The notes: a model not told the origin generated them from the letters alone. Shown: positions 9,361-18,160, counted from the first letter of the stretch. The stretch: DNA of 64,000 bases from Pseudomonas tensinigenes (GCF_014268445.2 NZ_CP077089.1:1729501-1793500), one strand, 5' to 3'. Numbers and translations: made by a program.

Positions 9361-9969
9361 ATGAATGTAAGCCCAACCAATCGCTCGCGTTTGCAGGTCG
9401 CCACGCTGCTGGTGCTGGCCACGCTGTTGACCGCGTGCGGCATCAACAATATCCCGACCCTCGACGAACAGGCCAAAGCCGCATGGGGCCAGGTGCAGAA
9501 CCAGTACCAGCGCCGCGCCGACCTGATCCCCAATCTGGTGGAAACGGTGAAGGGTTATGCCAAGCATGAAGAGGAAACCCTCACGGCAGTGATTGAAGCG
9601 CGGGCGAAAGCGACCTCGATTCAGGTCGACGCCAGCACCCTCGACAATCCCGAGAAACTTAAGCAATTCCAGCAGGCGCAGGATCAACTGACCGGTGCAT
9701 TGAGCCGCCTGATGGTGGTGTCCGAGCGCTATCCGGATCTGAAGGCCAACCAGAACTTCCTCGCCCTGCAATCGCAGCTGGAAGGCACGGAAAACCGCAT
9801 TGCCGTGGCTCGCCGCGATTTCATTCTGGCGGTGCAGAAATACAACACCGAGATCCGCACCTTCCCCGGTCGCCTCTGGCACAGCGTGATGTACAGCGAT
9901 CTGCCGATCCGCGAAACCTTCGAAGCCACCACACCAGATGCCGATAAGGCACCCCAGGTCAAATTCTGA
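9361..9969 (+). CDS. LemA family lipoprotein
   Basis: 202 residues. The lipobox LLTACG near residue 28 marks an acylated, membrane-anchored protein; the rest is the helical LemA fold (PF04011) with NQYQRRADLIPNLVETVKGYA, the family signature. LemA proteins are common membrane-tethered scaffolds of unclear function and are usually encoded, as here, directly ahead of TPM-domain genes. The start at 9361 is preceded by AAGGAG; the ATG at 9340 is less well placed. A REPIN of a second family separates it from the next gene. Confidence 0.9.
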   Translation: MNVSPTNRSRLQVATLLVLATLLTACGINNIPTLDEQAKAAWGQVQNQYQRRADLIPNLVETVKGYAKHEEETLTAVIEARAKATSIQVDASTLDNPEKLKQFQQAQDQLTGALSRLMVVSERYPDLKANQNFLALQSQLEGTENRIAVARRDFILAVQKYNTEIRTFPGRLWHSVMYSDLPIRETFEATTPDADKAPQVKF

Positions 9970-9981
9970 AAACACACCTGT

Positions 9982-10066
9982 GTAGGAGCTGCCGAAGGCT
10001 GCGATCTTTTGATGTTGGTTGGTAAAAAAACAAGATCAAAAGATCGCAGCCTTCGGCAGCTCCTAC
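9982..10066. repeat. REPIN (GTAGGAGCTGCCGAAGGCTG type)
   Basis: Second REP family: arms GTAGGAGCTGCCGAAGGCTG plus GATCTTTTGAT, at 9982-10013 and 10035-10066, forming a long near-perfect hairpin within the lemA-TPM gene cluster. Confidence 0.92.
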
Positions 10067-10088
10067 GGGGGATCGGTGGGGGGTATGC

Positions 10089-10844
10089 ATGCGTGTGTTG
10101 AAAATGGGCCTGGTGCTGATGCTGTGGCTGTTCGCCGTCAGCGCCCGGGCCGAGTTGACGTTCCCGGCGCTGAGCGGGCGGGTAGTGGACGAAGCGCAGA
10201 TGCTCGAGCCATCAGTGCGCGCGCAACTGAGCCAGCAGTTGCAGGCCCACGAGCAGGCGACCGGCGAGCAATTGGTCGTGGTCACGCTGCCGGATCTGCA
10301 AGGCACGACCATTGAGGACTTCGGCGTTCAACTCGGTCGCCACTGGGCCATCGGGCAAAAGGACAAGAACAATGGCGCCCTGCTGATCGTCGCCCGTGAC
10401 GAGCGCAAACTGCGCATCGAAGTCGGTTATGGCCTGGAAGACCGGCTGACCGATGCGCAGACTTCAGTGATCATCCATCAAGTCATCACCCCTGCCTTCA
10501 AGGCCGGCAACTTCAGCAAAGGCATCAGTGATGGCGTCGCGGCGATGCTGGTGGTGCTCGGTGGCAATCCGCTGGATGAGCCGTCGACGGTGTATGAATC
10601 CAGCGGTGATCCGTCCGATGATTTCATCTCGCGGCACCCGGGATTGTTCGTGTTTTTGGTGATGTTGTTCATCCTGACGGTGTTTGTCTGCCAGATGCTC
10701 GGTATCCTGCCTGCCGGCCGGGGCGGCTCCGGAGGAGGGGGCGGCTTCGGCGGTGGCGGCGGTTTTGGCGGCGGCGGTGGAGGCGGAGGCTTCAGCGGCG
10801 GCGGGGGCAGTTTCGGCGGCGGTGGTTCGTCCGGCGGCTGGTGA
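10089..10844 (+). CDS. TPM-domain protein, YgcG type, Gly-rich C-terminus
   Basis: 251 residues: signal peptide (1-21, SARAE), TPM domain (PF04536, about 30-150, with DEAQMLEP and the KDKNNGALLIVA segment), a transmembrane helix near 180-200, and a C-terminal tail of about 45 residues made almost only of Gly, Ser and Phe (GGGFGG repeats). TPM domains have phosphatase-like activity in plant homologues and a role in photosystem repair; in bacteria the role is unknown. It sits between lemA and a second TPM gene, the standard gene order for this membrane module. Confidence 0.88.
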   Translation: MRVLKMGLVLMLWLFAVSARAELTFPALSGRVVDEAQMLEPSVRAQLSQQLQAHEQATGEQLVVVTLPDLQGTTIEDFGVQLGRHWAIGQKDKNNGALLIVARDERKLRIEVGYGLEDRLTDAQTSVIIHQVITPAFKAGNFSKGISDGVAAMLVVLGGNPLDEPSTVYESSGDPSDDFISRHPGLFVFLVMLFILTVFVCQMLGILPAGRGGSGGGGGFGGGGGFGGGGGGGGFSGGGGSFGGGGSSGGW

Positions 10845-10877
10845 TATCAGAAGAATAATGAGCAGGCACTTTTCAAC

Positions 10878-11495
10878 ATGGCATTACTGACTGAACACGA
10901 ACAACGCAAGGTCGCCGAGGCGATCGCCCGGGTCGAGCGCGACACCGATGCCGAACTGGTGACGGTGCTCGCGGCGCGCGCCGATGACTACGCGTACATC
11001 CCGTTGTTGTGGGCCAGCCTGCTGGCGCTGATGGTGCCGGGCATCGTCCACTACCTGACCGGGTGGCTGACCCTGCGCAGTCTGCTGCTGGTGCAGTGGG
11101 GAGCGTTTATCGTGCTGTGCCTGCTGTTTCGTCTGCCGAAAATCACCACTCATTTGATACCGCGTCGCGTGCGGCATTGGCGTGCGTCAAACCTGGCGCG
11201 GCGGCAGTTTCTCGAGCAGAACCTGCATCACACCGTGGGCAGCACGGGGATGCTGATTTTTGTTTGCGAGGCGGAGCGGTATGTGGAGATTCTGGTGGAT
11301 GAGGGGATTTCCAAACGGCTGGATAATAAATCCTGGGATGCCATTGTCGCGGCGTTTACCGAGCAGGTCAGGCAGGGGCGCACGTTGGAGGGATTTGTCA
11401 CGTGTATCGAGGCGTGTGGGGAGTTGCTGAAGGTGCATGTGCCGGTGACGCAGGTGAGGAATGAGTTGCCGAATCGGTTGGTGGTGTTGGGTTAG
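10878..11495 (+). CDS. TPM-domain membrane protein
   Basis: 205 residues, a second TPM-domain protein 33 bases after the first. It has no signal peptide; the cytoplasmic start (EHEQRKVAEAIARVERDTDAELVTV) matches the TPM family, two hydrophobic helices follow (about 35-90), and the remainder carries the second half of the domain (HHTVGSTGMLIFV, YVEILVDEGI). It is the last gene of the lemA-TPM-TPM unit and is followed by a CTCACCC-type repeat. Probably works with the LemA lipoprotein in the cell envelope (inference from gene order). Confidence 0.85.
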   Translation: MALLTEHEQRKVAEAIARVERDTDAELVTVLAARADDYAYIPLLWASLLALMVPGIVHYLTGWLTLRSLLLVQWGAFIVLCLLFRLPKITTHLIPRRVRHWRASNLARRQFLEQNLHHTVGSTGMLIFVCEAERYVEILVDEGISKRLDNKSWDAIVAAFTEQVRQGRTLEGFVTCIEACGELLKVHVPVTQVRNELPNRLVVLG

Positions 11496-11528
11496 GTTGC
11501 AGATTTTTTATTCGGCTTGAGGGCCATA

Positions 11529-11705
11529 CCCTCACCCCAGCCCTCTCCCAGAGGGAGAGGGAGCCGACCGAGGTGTCTTGCGCTGGACATCGACTTGGAA
11601 AAACGTATCGATTATGGATTCAAAGCAAATCGTTCAAGTCGGTGTATCTCGTCAATATCCCCCAATCAGTCCCCTCTACCTCTGGGAGAGGGCTAGGGTG
11701 AGGGC
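11529..11705. repeat. CTCACCC-type MITE-like element
   Basis: The gap of 311 bases between the TPM gene and the methyltransferase is mostly this element. Its ends are inverted repeats (CCCTCACCCCAGCCCTCTCC at the left, the near-complement ending GGGTGAGGG at the right), each with an inner imperfect palindrome of GGGAGAGGG. Related copies lie at 32169-32315 and 41547-41797. No open frame with coding character was found in it. Confidence 0.8.
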
Positions 11706-11806
11706 CGCTTTAACCAACCGTTCGGTAAATAAGAGCGTGTCCCCAACCCCCATCCCCCCTAAAATACCCGCCATTCCCGATTTCGCCCGTCCGAGGCCGC
11801 TTTTTC

Positions 11807-13024
11807 ATGTCCGTTACTGCTCCAGCCACCAAACCAGCGCCTGATCACCACGCCCAGTTCATCGAGCTCCTGCAAACCAGCCTTGAACAGAACGGCTTCA
11901 TCAAACTGGTGCTGGCCAAGTACGTCGGTGACGAAGCGGAGCTGCAGCGGGTGATCATCAAAGCGGTCACCGTCAAAGCGCAGCCGAACTTGTCCTTCGT
12001 CTATCGCTACAAAACCCGCGACATCACCAAAAACCTGCCGCTAAGCGAAGGTGTTGCGACCATTGCCGCGCTGCTGCCAGCCTCGTTCAAAAATGCCCAT
12101 TTACTCGCGGTAACTGACGAAGCCCAGCTCGAATACAGCAAAAAGGGCAAGAGTTCGCTGTTCAAAAGCAAACCTCAGCAATTGCGCGAAGCGCCGTCCG
12201 CCGAGCACAACCGCGAGAAAAATCGCTTCCTCGAATTGAGTCGGCCGTTCCTCAAGGACCTGGGCGTGACCAATGCCCAAAACGAGCTGATTCCGGCGAT
12301 GTCGCGCAAGTGGAAGCAGATCAACAAGTTCATCGAAGTGTTCAGCCATGCGCTGACCTCTTCGCCGCTGGCGCTGGACAAACCGGTGCGTGTGGCGGAT
12401 TTCGGTTCGGGCAAGGGTTATCTGACTTTCGCGATTCACGATTACCTGCGCAACACCTTGAAGGCCGAGGGCGAAGTCACCGGCGTCGAGCTGCGTGAGG
12501 AAATGGTCAACCTGTGCAACGCCGCGGCGGCAAAACTCGATCATCCGGGGCTGGTGTTCAAGTGCGGTGACGTGCGCAGCATGGCGCCGAGCGAGCTGGA
12601 CGTGATGATCGCCCTGCATGCCTGCGACATCGCCACTGACTACGCGATCCACACCGGCATCCGCTCGGGCGCGTCGATCATCATGTGCTCGCCGTGTTGC
12701 CACAAACAGATCCGCCTGCAGATCCAGAGCCCGGCGCTGCTCAAACCGATGTTGCAATACGGTTTGCACCTCGGCCAACAGGCGGAAATGGTCACCGACA
12801 GTCTGCGCGCGTTGTTCCTTGAGGCCTGCGGTTACGAGACCAAGGTCTTCGAGTTCATCTCGCTGGATCACACCAACAAGAACAAGATGATTCTCGCGGT
12901 AAAACGCGCCGAGCCGGTGGACCCGGCTCAACTATTGGTGAAGATCGAAGAGTTGAAGGCTTTCTACCACATCAGCGAGCACTGCCTGGAAACCCTCCTG
13001 CGCGCTGACGGCTACCTGGCCTGA
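11807..13024 (+). CDS. SAM-dependent methyltransferase (Methyltransf_32-like)
   Basis: 405 residues. A class I SAM fold is shown by motif I (VADFGSGKGYLTFA, about residue 195), an acidic residue ending strand 2 (GVELREEM) and the HACDIATDYAI and SPCCHKQIR segments typical of PF13679. The N-terminal 130 residues form a family-specific domain. The substrate is unknown; the PCCH motif recalls RNA-modifying or glutathione-related methyltransferases but does not prove it. The gene stands alone, with a REPIN 10 bases behind the stop. Confidence 0.8.
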   Translation: MSVTAPATKPAPDHHAQFIELLQTSLEQNGFIKLVLAKYVGDEAELQRVIIKAVTVKAQPNLSFVYRYKTRDITKNLPLSEGVATIAALLPASFKNAHLLAVTDEAQLEYSKKGKSSLFKSKPQQLREAPSAEHNREKNRFLELSRPFLKDLGVTNAQNELIPAMSRKWKQINKFIEVFSHALTSSPLALDKPVRVADFGSGKGYLTFAIHDYLRNTLKAEGEVTGVELREEMVNLCNAAAAKLDHPGLVFKCGDVRSMAPSELDVMIALHACDIATDYAIHTGIRSGASIIMCSPCCHKQIRLQIQSPALLKPMLQYGLHLGQQAEMVTDSLRALFLEACGYETKVFEFISLDHTNKNKMILAVKRAEPVDPAQLLVKIEELKAFYHISEHCLETLLRADGYLA

Positions 13025-13034
13025 CCTTGACCTT

Positions 13035-13122
13035 GTGGGAGCGAGCCTGCTCGCGAAGGCGGACTGACAGTCAATGATGATATTGGCTGTTAAGGCCCTT
13101 TCGCGAGCAGGCTCGCTCCCAC
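13035..13122. repeat. REPIN overlapping the eamA-type 3' end
   Basis: Perfect arms of the GTGGGAGCGAG type at 13035-13057 and 13100-13122. The right arm and part of the loop are translated as the C-terminal ten residues of the EamA transporter on the minus strand. Confidence 0.92.
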
Positions 13123-13995
13123 ATGGGGTTTGATGGCGGTCTTGCGACCGAGCATGACAGTGGCGATGACTCCACACGCAAACACCCAGGTAATCGGTTC
13201 GACATGTTCACCAAAGAACAGCGCCGAAAACGCGATGGTGAAGAAAATCTGCAACAACTGGATCTGACTGACCCGGGCAATCCCGCCCATGGCCAGCCCC
13301 GCGTACCAGGCAAAGAAACCAAGAAACTGCGAAAACAGCGCCACATAACCAAACGCCCACCACGTCTTGGCCGACACCGCACCGTGATGTTGCAGCGCCA
13401 GGTACAACACCGGCCCGACCAACAGCGGCGTCGACAGCACCAGCGCCCAGCAGATCACCTGCCAGCCGCCCATCTCCTTGGCCAACCGCCCGCCCTCGGC
13501 GTAACCCAGTCCACCGACGGCAATCGCGCCGAGCATCAGCAAATCACCCGCCTGAATGCTGCCGGCCCCGGTATACAACGCATAACCGAGCACCAGCGCA
13601 CTGCCCAGCGCCGCGCAGGCCCAGAAGGCTTTCGACGGACGTTCGTGGGACAACCACGCGGCATACAGCGCCACGCACAGCGGTTGCAGGCCGTTGACCA
13701 GCGCACCGTGAGACGCCGGCAAGGTTTGCATGGCCCACGCCGACAACACCGGAAAACCCAGAATCACCCCGGCGATCACCAGGCTCAGGCCTTTGACTTG
13801 CTGCCAGGTTGGCCACTTCTCGCGGCGCCACAGCAACAGCAACGCCGCAGGAATCGCTGCAAACAATGCGCGACCCAAACCGTTGAGCAATGGATGCAGT
13901 TCCTGCACCACGATGCGGGTGAAGGGCAGAGTGAGGCTGAAGATCACCACGCCGAGCAGGCCGAGGACCATGCCGGTGTTTTCGCGCGAGGACAT
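13090..13995 (-). CDS. EamA/DMT family transporter
   Basis: 301 residues with ten predicted membrane helices in two EamA repeats (PF00892), for example MVLGLLGVVIFSLTLPF at the start and PITWVFACGVIATVMLG at the end. Such inner-membrane carriers export amino acids, nucleosides or similar metabolites. The start at 13995 (MSSRENTG) directly precedes helix 1; a longer start at 14037 adds 14 polar residues. The last ten residues (VGASLLAKGP) come from a REPIN and are not part of the conserved family, so the original C-terminus was replaced. Substrate unknown. Confidence 0.85.
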   Translation of the reverse strand: MSSRENTGMVLGLLGVVIFSLTLPFTRIVVQELHPLLNGLGRALFAAIPAALLLLWRREKWPTWQQVKGLSLVIAGVILGFPVLSAWAMQTLPASHGALVNGLQPLCVALYAAWLSHERPSKAFWACAALGSALVLGYALYTGAGSIQAGDLLMLGAIAVGGLGYAEGGRLAKEMGGWQVICWALVLSTPLLVGPVLYLALQHHGAVSAKTWWAFGYVALFSQFLGFFAWYAGLAMGGIARVSQIQLLQIFFTIAFSALFFGEHVEPITWVFACGVIATVMLGRKTAIKPHVGASLLAKGP

Positions 13996-14101
13996 GATGG
14001 GAGACCAGAATCGTAGGGAATTAGAAGGTGTCCTCATCTAGCCATAATCCGCGAATTTCTGGGTGTTACAGCTAGGCACGGACTTAGGCGTACAGTTTGC
14101 G

Positions 14102-14178
14102 GACGCCATCGCGAGCAGGCTCACTCCTACAGTTGAAATGCGTACTTCTGTAGGAGTGAGCCTGCTCGCGATGGCGTC
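14102..14178. repeat. REPIN (GTAGGAGTGAG type), 29-bp arms
   Basis: Perfect 29-bp inverted arms (14102-14130 and 14150-14178) with a loop of only 19 bp, in the divergent region between the EamA gene and the DJ-1 gene. Confidence 0.92.
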
Positions 14179-14264
14179 AACTCGGTAGTAGCCCGTTGTT
14201 ACCCGTCACTGTCGAATAGGTCTACCTTGAACACTCCCAAGCATTCTCCAGAGGAGACCTCCCC

Positions 14265-14846
14265 ATGGCCGCGAAAAAGATCCTGATGCTGGTCGGCGAT
14301 TACGTCGAAGACTACGAAGTGATGGTGCCGTTCCAGGCCCTGCAAATGGTCGGTCACACCGTCCACGGCGTGTGCCCGGACAAGGCTGCCGGCCAGACTG
14401 TGCGCACCGCGATCCATGACTTCGAAGGCGACCAGACTTACAGCGAAAAGCCCGGTCACCTGTTCGCCCTCAACTTCGATTTCGCCAAGGTGAACGAAGC
14501 CGATTACGACGCGCTGCTGATCCCCGGCGGGCGTGCGCCGGAATACCTGCGCCTCAACGAAAAAGTCCTCGAGCTGGTGCGCGCCTTCGACAAGGCCGGA
14601 AAACCGATTGCTGCCGTTTGCCACGGCGCGCAACTGCTGGCGGCGGCGGGCGTGCTTGAAGGCCGCGAATGCAGTGCCTATCCGGCCTGCGCCCCGGAAG
14701 TGCGACTGGCGGGTGGCACGTACATCGACATTCCGGTGACGGACGGCCACGTTCAAGGCAATCTGGCCACGGCACCGGCATGGCCGGCGCATCCGAACTG
14801 GCTGGCCGGGTTTCTCGGTTTGCTCGGCACCAAAATCACTCTGTAA
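14265..14846 (+). CDS. DJ-1/PfpI family protein
   Basis: 193 residues of the DJ-1/PfpI superfamily (PF01965). The nucleophile elbow Cys119-His120 (AVCHGAQ) and the conserved acidic residue near E15 are present, with [11 protein letters not shown] as the core signature. Members act as cysteine peptidases, glyoxalases, deglycases or amidotransferase-like enzymes, so the activity remains open. The start has GGAG upstream (AGAGGAGACC). It is followed 13 bases later by a ribbon-helix-helix gene, probably in one transcript. Confidence 0.85.
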   Translation: MAAKKILMLVGDYVEDYEVMVPFQALQMVGHTVHGVCPDKAAGQTVRTAIHDFEGDQTYSEKPGHLFALNFDFAKVNEADYDALLIPGGRAPEYLRLNEKVLELVRAFDKAGKPIAAVCHGAQLLAAAGVLEGRECSAYPACAPEVRLAGGTYIDIPVTDGHVQGNLATAPAWPAHPNWLAGFLGLLGTKITL

Positions 14847-14859
14847 CGAGGATTCGCCG

Positions 14860-15165
14860 ATGTGCGAGCTCTACGTCAAGGCTGACCCGATTCTCTACGA
14901 ATCACGCTCGCGCTCGCTGCGTATCTGCGGCGTGGTGACCACGCTGCGCCTGGAGAATCAGTTCTGGGACATCCTCAGCGAAATCGCCGAGGTCGACGGT
15001 ATGACCACCAACCAATTGATCGCCAAGCTGTATGAAGAGGTGATGGATTATCGCGGCGAAGTGGTGAATTTTGCCTCGTTCCTGCGGGTGAGTTGTACGC
15101 GCTACCTGAGCCAGCGGCGGGTGAGTGCGCCGGAGTTGTCGGTGGTGCGGGCGGTGGTGAAATAG
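14860..15165 (+). CDS. ribbon-helix-helix domain protein
   Basis: 101 residues of the RHH_4 type (PF13467). The central part, SLRICGVVTTLRLENQFWDILSEIA, gives the beta strand and first helix; MTTNQLIAKLYEE gives the second. It may bind DNA as a dimer. An N-terminal MCELYVKADPILYESRSRS is shared by Pseudomonas members. The close spacing (13 bases) behind the DJ-1 gene suggests an operon and perhaps autoregulation, but no operator was identified. Confidence 0.82.
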   Translation: MCELYVKADPILYESRSRSLRICGVVTTLRLENQFWDILSEIAEVDGMTTNQLIAKLYEEVMDYRGEVVNFASFLRVSCTRYLSQRRVSAPELSVVRAVVK

Positions 15166-15183
15166 CCGGCACCGAGTGCCTCA

Positions 15184-15254
15184 TTCGCGAGCAGGCTCGC
15201 TCCCACATGTCCTTGGAGAACTCGCTCTAAAGTGGGAGCGAGCCTGCTCGCGAA
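15184..15254. repeat. REPIN (GTGGGAGCGAG type)
   Basis: Arms at 15184-15206 and 15232-15254, with TTCGCG ends outermost and a 25-bp loop, between the RHH gene and yegP. Confidence 0.9.
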
Positions 15255-15336
15255 GAGGCCGGTACAGGCGACAGATGTTCTGGACTGGTCTTTACTCTGA
15301 AACGCGAAATCTCTCTATCGCCAAGGAGCAACGAGC

Positions 15337-15681
15337 ATGTCCGGATGGTACGAAATCAGTAAAAGCAGCAACGGCCAGTTCAGGTTCGTGCTGAAAGCGG
15401 CGAACGCCGAAACGATTCTGACCAGCGAGCTGTACACCACTCGCGCAGCGGCCGACGGCGGCATCGCGGCGGTGCAAACCAACAGCCCGCTGGATGAGCG
15501 CTACGAGAAGAAGTCGACGAAGGATGGCCATCCGTACTTCAATCTGAAAGCGGCCAATCATCAGGTCATTGGCAGCAGCGAGGCGTATTCATCGGATGCG
15601 GCGTGCGATAAAGGCATTGCCAGCGTCAAGGTGAACGGACCGAGCAAGGTGATCAAGGACAAGACTTTGCCCGTCCTCTGA
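15337..15681 (+). CDS. YegP family protein (two DUF1508 repeats)
   Basis: 114 residues made of two tandem DUF1508 (PF07411) units: 2-50 (GWYEISKSSNGQFRFVLKA...) and 55-103 (DERYEKKSTKDGHPYFNLKA...). Each repeat contains the F-x-L-K-A-A-N core. YegP proteins are small, often stress-associated cytosolic proteins without known activity. AAGGAG lies 11 bases upstream of the ATG (CCAAGGAGCAACGAGC). It is a single gene flanked by REPINs. Confidence 0.9.
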   Translation: MSGWYEISKSSNGQFRFVLKAANAETILTSELYTTRAAADGGIAAVQTNSPLDERYEKKSTKDGHPYFNLKAANHQVIGSSEAYSSDAACDKGIASVKVNGPSKVIKDKTLPVL

Positions 15682-15697
15682 ATTCACCACATCCCCT

Positions 15698-15784
15698 GTA
15701 GGAGTGAGCCTGCTCGCGATAGCGGTGGGTCAGTCGACACATGCTCAGCTGATCCACCGCTATCGCGAGCAGGCTCACTCCTAC
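15698..15784. repeat. REPIN (GTAGGAGTGAG type)
   Basis: Arms at 15698-15725 and 15757-15784 including the ATAGCGGT extension, between the convergent yegP and dapA-like genes. Confidence 0.92.
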
Positions 15785-15808
15785 ATTGGTTTTTGGGGGG
15801 CAGTGAGA

Positions 15809-16690
15809 TCAGCGCAGGGTTTTCAGAATCGTTTGCAGCTGCGTCTGGCCCGCCTCACTCAACGGGAAGACCGGCAGACGCGGATCGCCCACCTCCAGCC
15901 CGGTCTGCCGCAACCCGGCCTTGATCGTCGCCGGCAAGCCACCCTTGAGAATGAAATCCAGCAGCGGCAACTGGCGATAGAACAGATCCCGCGCCCGATC
16001 CAGATCGCCGGCCATGGCCGCGTCATAAAGATCCAGGTTCAACTGCGGAATAAGGTTCGGCGCCGCCGTGCACCAGCCTTTCGCCCCGGCGGCGAACGCT
16101 TCCAGCGCCAGCGGATTGCAGCCGTTGTAGAACGGCACCTGGCCTTCGCCGAGCAATTGCAGCTTGTGCATGCGCTGAATATCGCCGGTGCTCTCCTTGA
16201 CCATGGTCACGTTTTCCACGGCATTGACGATGCGTAGAATCAAATCCACCGACATGTCGGTGCCGCTGGTGGCCGGGTTGTTGTAGAGCATGATCGGCAC
16301 GCCGATGCTCTCGCCGATGGCACGGTAGTGCGCGAGGATTTCCGCCTCGGTGAGTTTCCAGTACGAAGCCGGCAGCACCATCACCACGTCGGCACCATGG
16401 GCTTCAGCGAAACGTGCGCGGCGCACGGCTTTGGCGGTGGTCAGGTCGGACACGCTGACAATGGTCGGCACGCGTTTGGCCACATGCTTGATGCTGAACT
16501 CGGCGACCTGATCCCACTCCGCATCGCTCAGGTAAGCGCCTTCGCCGGTGCTGCCCAATGGCGCGATGGCGTGGACACCGCTGTCGATCAGGCGATCGAT
16601 CGATTGACCCAGGGCGGGCAGATCCAGACCTTCGCCGTTGGCGCCGAACGGGGTGATGGTGTAGCCGATGATGCCGTGAATAGTGGACAT
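15809..16690 (-). CDS. DapA/NAL-family aldolase or dehydratase
   Basis: 293 residues of the dihydrodipicolinate synthase superfamily (PF00701). The Schiff-base Lys is K165 (VTMVKESTGD) and the catalytic Tyr is Y136 (LYNNPATSG); GSTGEG at 46-51 binds the carboxylate of the keto acid. It is not likely to be the housekeeping DapA because it is paired with a class II aldolase and a divergent XRE-cupin regulator, so a catabolic pyruvate aldolase or keto-deoxy-acid dehydratase is likelier. Substrate unknown. Confidence 0.85.
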   Translation of the reverse strand: MSTIHGIIGYTITPFGANGEGLDLPALGQSIDRLIDSGVHAIAPLGSTGEGAYLSDAEWDQVAEFSIKHVAKRVPTIVSVSDLTTAKAVRRARFAEAHGADVVMVLPASYWKLTEAEILAHYRAIGESIGVPIMLYNNPATSGTDMSVDLILRIVNAVENVTMVKESTGDIQRMHKLQLLGEGQVPFYNGCNPLALEAFAAGAKGWCTAAPNLIPQLNLDLYDAAMAGDLDRARDLFYRQLPLLDFILKGGLPATIKAGLRQTGLEVGDPRLPVFPLSEAGQTQLQTILKTLR

Positions 16691-16712
16691 GGGAATCTCT
16701 CCGTAACAGGTT

Positions 16713-17495
16713 TCAGTTCAGGCAATCGGCGTGTTGGCGCAGGTTCTGCCGGGCGTAGTAGTTGAAGGCGGCGGCGTGGCGTTTCGGCTTGGCGATCCAG
16801 TCATGCGCCTCGCGGCCCAGCTCAGGGATGATCGGTTTGATCGTGCCCGCCGCCATCGCCAGCAGTTGCAGTTTGGCCGCGCGTTCGATCAATTGGGCGA
16901 TCACACAGGCCTCTTCAATCGTCGTACCGGTCGACAACTGACCGTGATGCGAAAGCAGGATCGCGCGTTTGTCGCCCAGCGCACCGGCAATCAGCTCACC
17001 TTCTTCATTGCCCACCGGCACGCCCGGCCAACCTTCGAGAAACGCGCAGTCGTCGTACAGCGGGCACAGGTCCATGTGGGAAATCTGCAGCGGTACTTCC
17101 AGCATCGACAGCGCCGCGACGTGGGTCGGATGGGTGTGAATGATGCAATTTACATCCGGGCGAGCGCGGTAAACCCAGCTGTGGAAACGGTTGGCCGGGT
17201 TGGCCATGCCGTGGCCTTCGAGGACTTCCAGGTCCTCGTTGACCAGCAGCAGATTGCTCGCCGTGATTTCGTCGAAACCCAGGCCCAGTTGCTGAGTGTA
17301 ATAGGTGCCGGGCTGCGGGCCACGGGCGGTGATTTGGCCGGCGAGGCCTGAGTCGTGACCGTTCTCGAACAGGATCCGGCAGGTCAGGGCCAGCTTTTGC
17401 CGATCCGTCCACGTATTATCCGCCAGGCTTTTTTGCATCTGGGTCAGCGCTTGCTTGACCAGTTGGTCTTTGGGTAGTGCTAATGTCTTGGCCAT
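16713..17495 (-). CDS. class II aldolase/adducin family protein
   Basis: 260 residues (PF00596). The zinc-binding histidines are visible in HTHPTHVAAL and LLSHHGQLSTG; the domain starts at about residue 30. The family contains fuculose- and rhamnulose-phosphate aldolases and decarboxylating or non-sugar relatives; this one lacks clear sugar-phosphate motifs. The start at 17495 (MAKTLALPKD) is placed after the operator region; an upstream in-frame start at 17546 would lie inside the palindrome. It is the first gene of a two-gene operon with the DapA-like gene. Confidence 0.82.
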   Translation of the reverse strand: MAKTLALPKDQLVKQALTQMQKSLADNTWTDRQKLALTCRILFENGHDSGLAGQITARGPQPGTYYTQQLGLGFDEITASNLLLVNEDLEVLEGHGMANPANRFHSWVYRARPDVNCIIHTHPTHVAALSMLEVPLQISHMDLCPLYDDCAFLEGWPGVPVGNEEGELIAGALGDKRAILLSHHGQLSTGTTIEEACVIAQLIERAAKLQLLAMAAGTIKPIIPELGREAHDWIAKPKRHAAAFNYYARQNLRQHADCLN

Positions 17496-17520
17496 GTCTG
17501 TGTCCTTTGGGTGATTGCAA

Positions 17521-17556
17521 ATGACACGAAAGAGGCTATATGACACAAAGTGTCAT
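17521..17556. promoter_or_regulatory. candidate operator of the XRE-cupin regulator
   Basis: ATGACACAAAGTGTCAT at 17540-17556 is a perfect inverted repeat (7-bp arms, 3-bp centre); a half site ATGACAC lies at 17521-17527. The pair sits in the 106-bp divergent region between the aldolase and the regulator, where autoregulation and control of the aldolase operon would be expected. Assignment to the regulator is inferred from position. Confidence 0.55.
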
Positions 17557-17601
17557 TGGCAAGCACAAATCGTCGCTTCCTTGCTGGAATAACCGCCGCG
17601 C

Positions 17602-18144
17602 ATGTCTATCCGTTTGAAATTATTGAGAAAAAAACTTGGCGTAACCCTTGAGGCACTGGCCGAAAAATCCGGCATGACCAAGAGTTATCTGTCGAAAGTC
17701 GAGCGCGGGCTGAACACTCCGTCGATTGCTGCTGCGTTGAAACTGGCGAAAGCGCTGAATGTGAAGGTCGAGGAGTTGTTCTCTGAGGACAACGTCAGCC
17801 TCGACAGCTACAGCCTGGTGCGCAGCCACGAGCGCCAGTCACTGGCGGCGAATGACCAGAGCCCCGGCTACGCAGTGCTCGCGCATCAGGTCAGCGAGCG
17901 CAACCTGCTGCCGTTCATCATCTATCCGCCGAAAGAGTTCAGCGACAAGACCTTCAAGGAGCACTTGGGCGAGGAGTTTCTGTTCGTTCACGAAGGGCAG
18001 GTGGAAGTGGATTTCATGAACGAGAAGGTGCTGCTGGAGCGCGGTGATGCGCTGCACTTCAATGCGCAGAAACCGCACCGGATCAGATCGGTGGGGGATG
18101 TGCAGGCGCAGTTGCTGGTGGTGGTGCACAGCAGCGAAGATTGA
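17602..18144 (+). CDS. XRE-family regulator with C-terminal cupin
   Basis: 180 residues. Residues 5-62 are a Cro/CI helix-turn-helix (LGVTLEALAEKSGMTKSYLSKVERG), and about 105-175 a cupin sensor (HLGEEFLFVHEGQVEV... GDALHFNAQKPHRI). Such regulators (PuuR/MarR-independent, XRE-cupin type) repress a neighbouring catabolic operon and sense a small metabolite in the cupin. It is divergent from the aldolase/DapA-like pair and is presumably its regulator. The inducer is not predictable from sequence. Confidence 0.88.
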   Translation: MSIRLKLLRKKLGVTLEALAEKSGMTKSYLSKVERGLNTPSIAAALKLAKALNVKVEELFSEDNVSLDSYSLVRSHERQSLAANDQSPGYAVLAHQVSERNLLPFIIYPPKEFSDKTFKEHLGEEFLFVHEGQVEVDFMNEKVLLERGDALHFNAQKPHRIRSVGDVQAQLLVVVHSSED

Positions 18145-18160
18145 GGTGCGCCCCAAAAGC

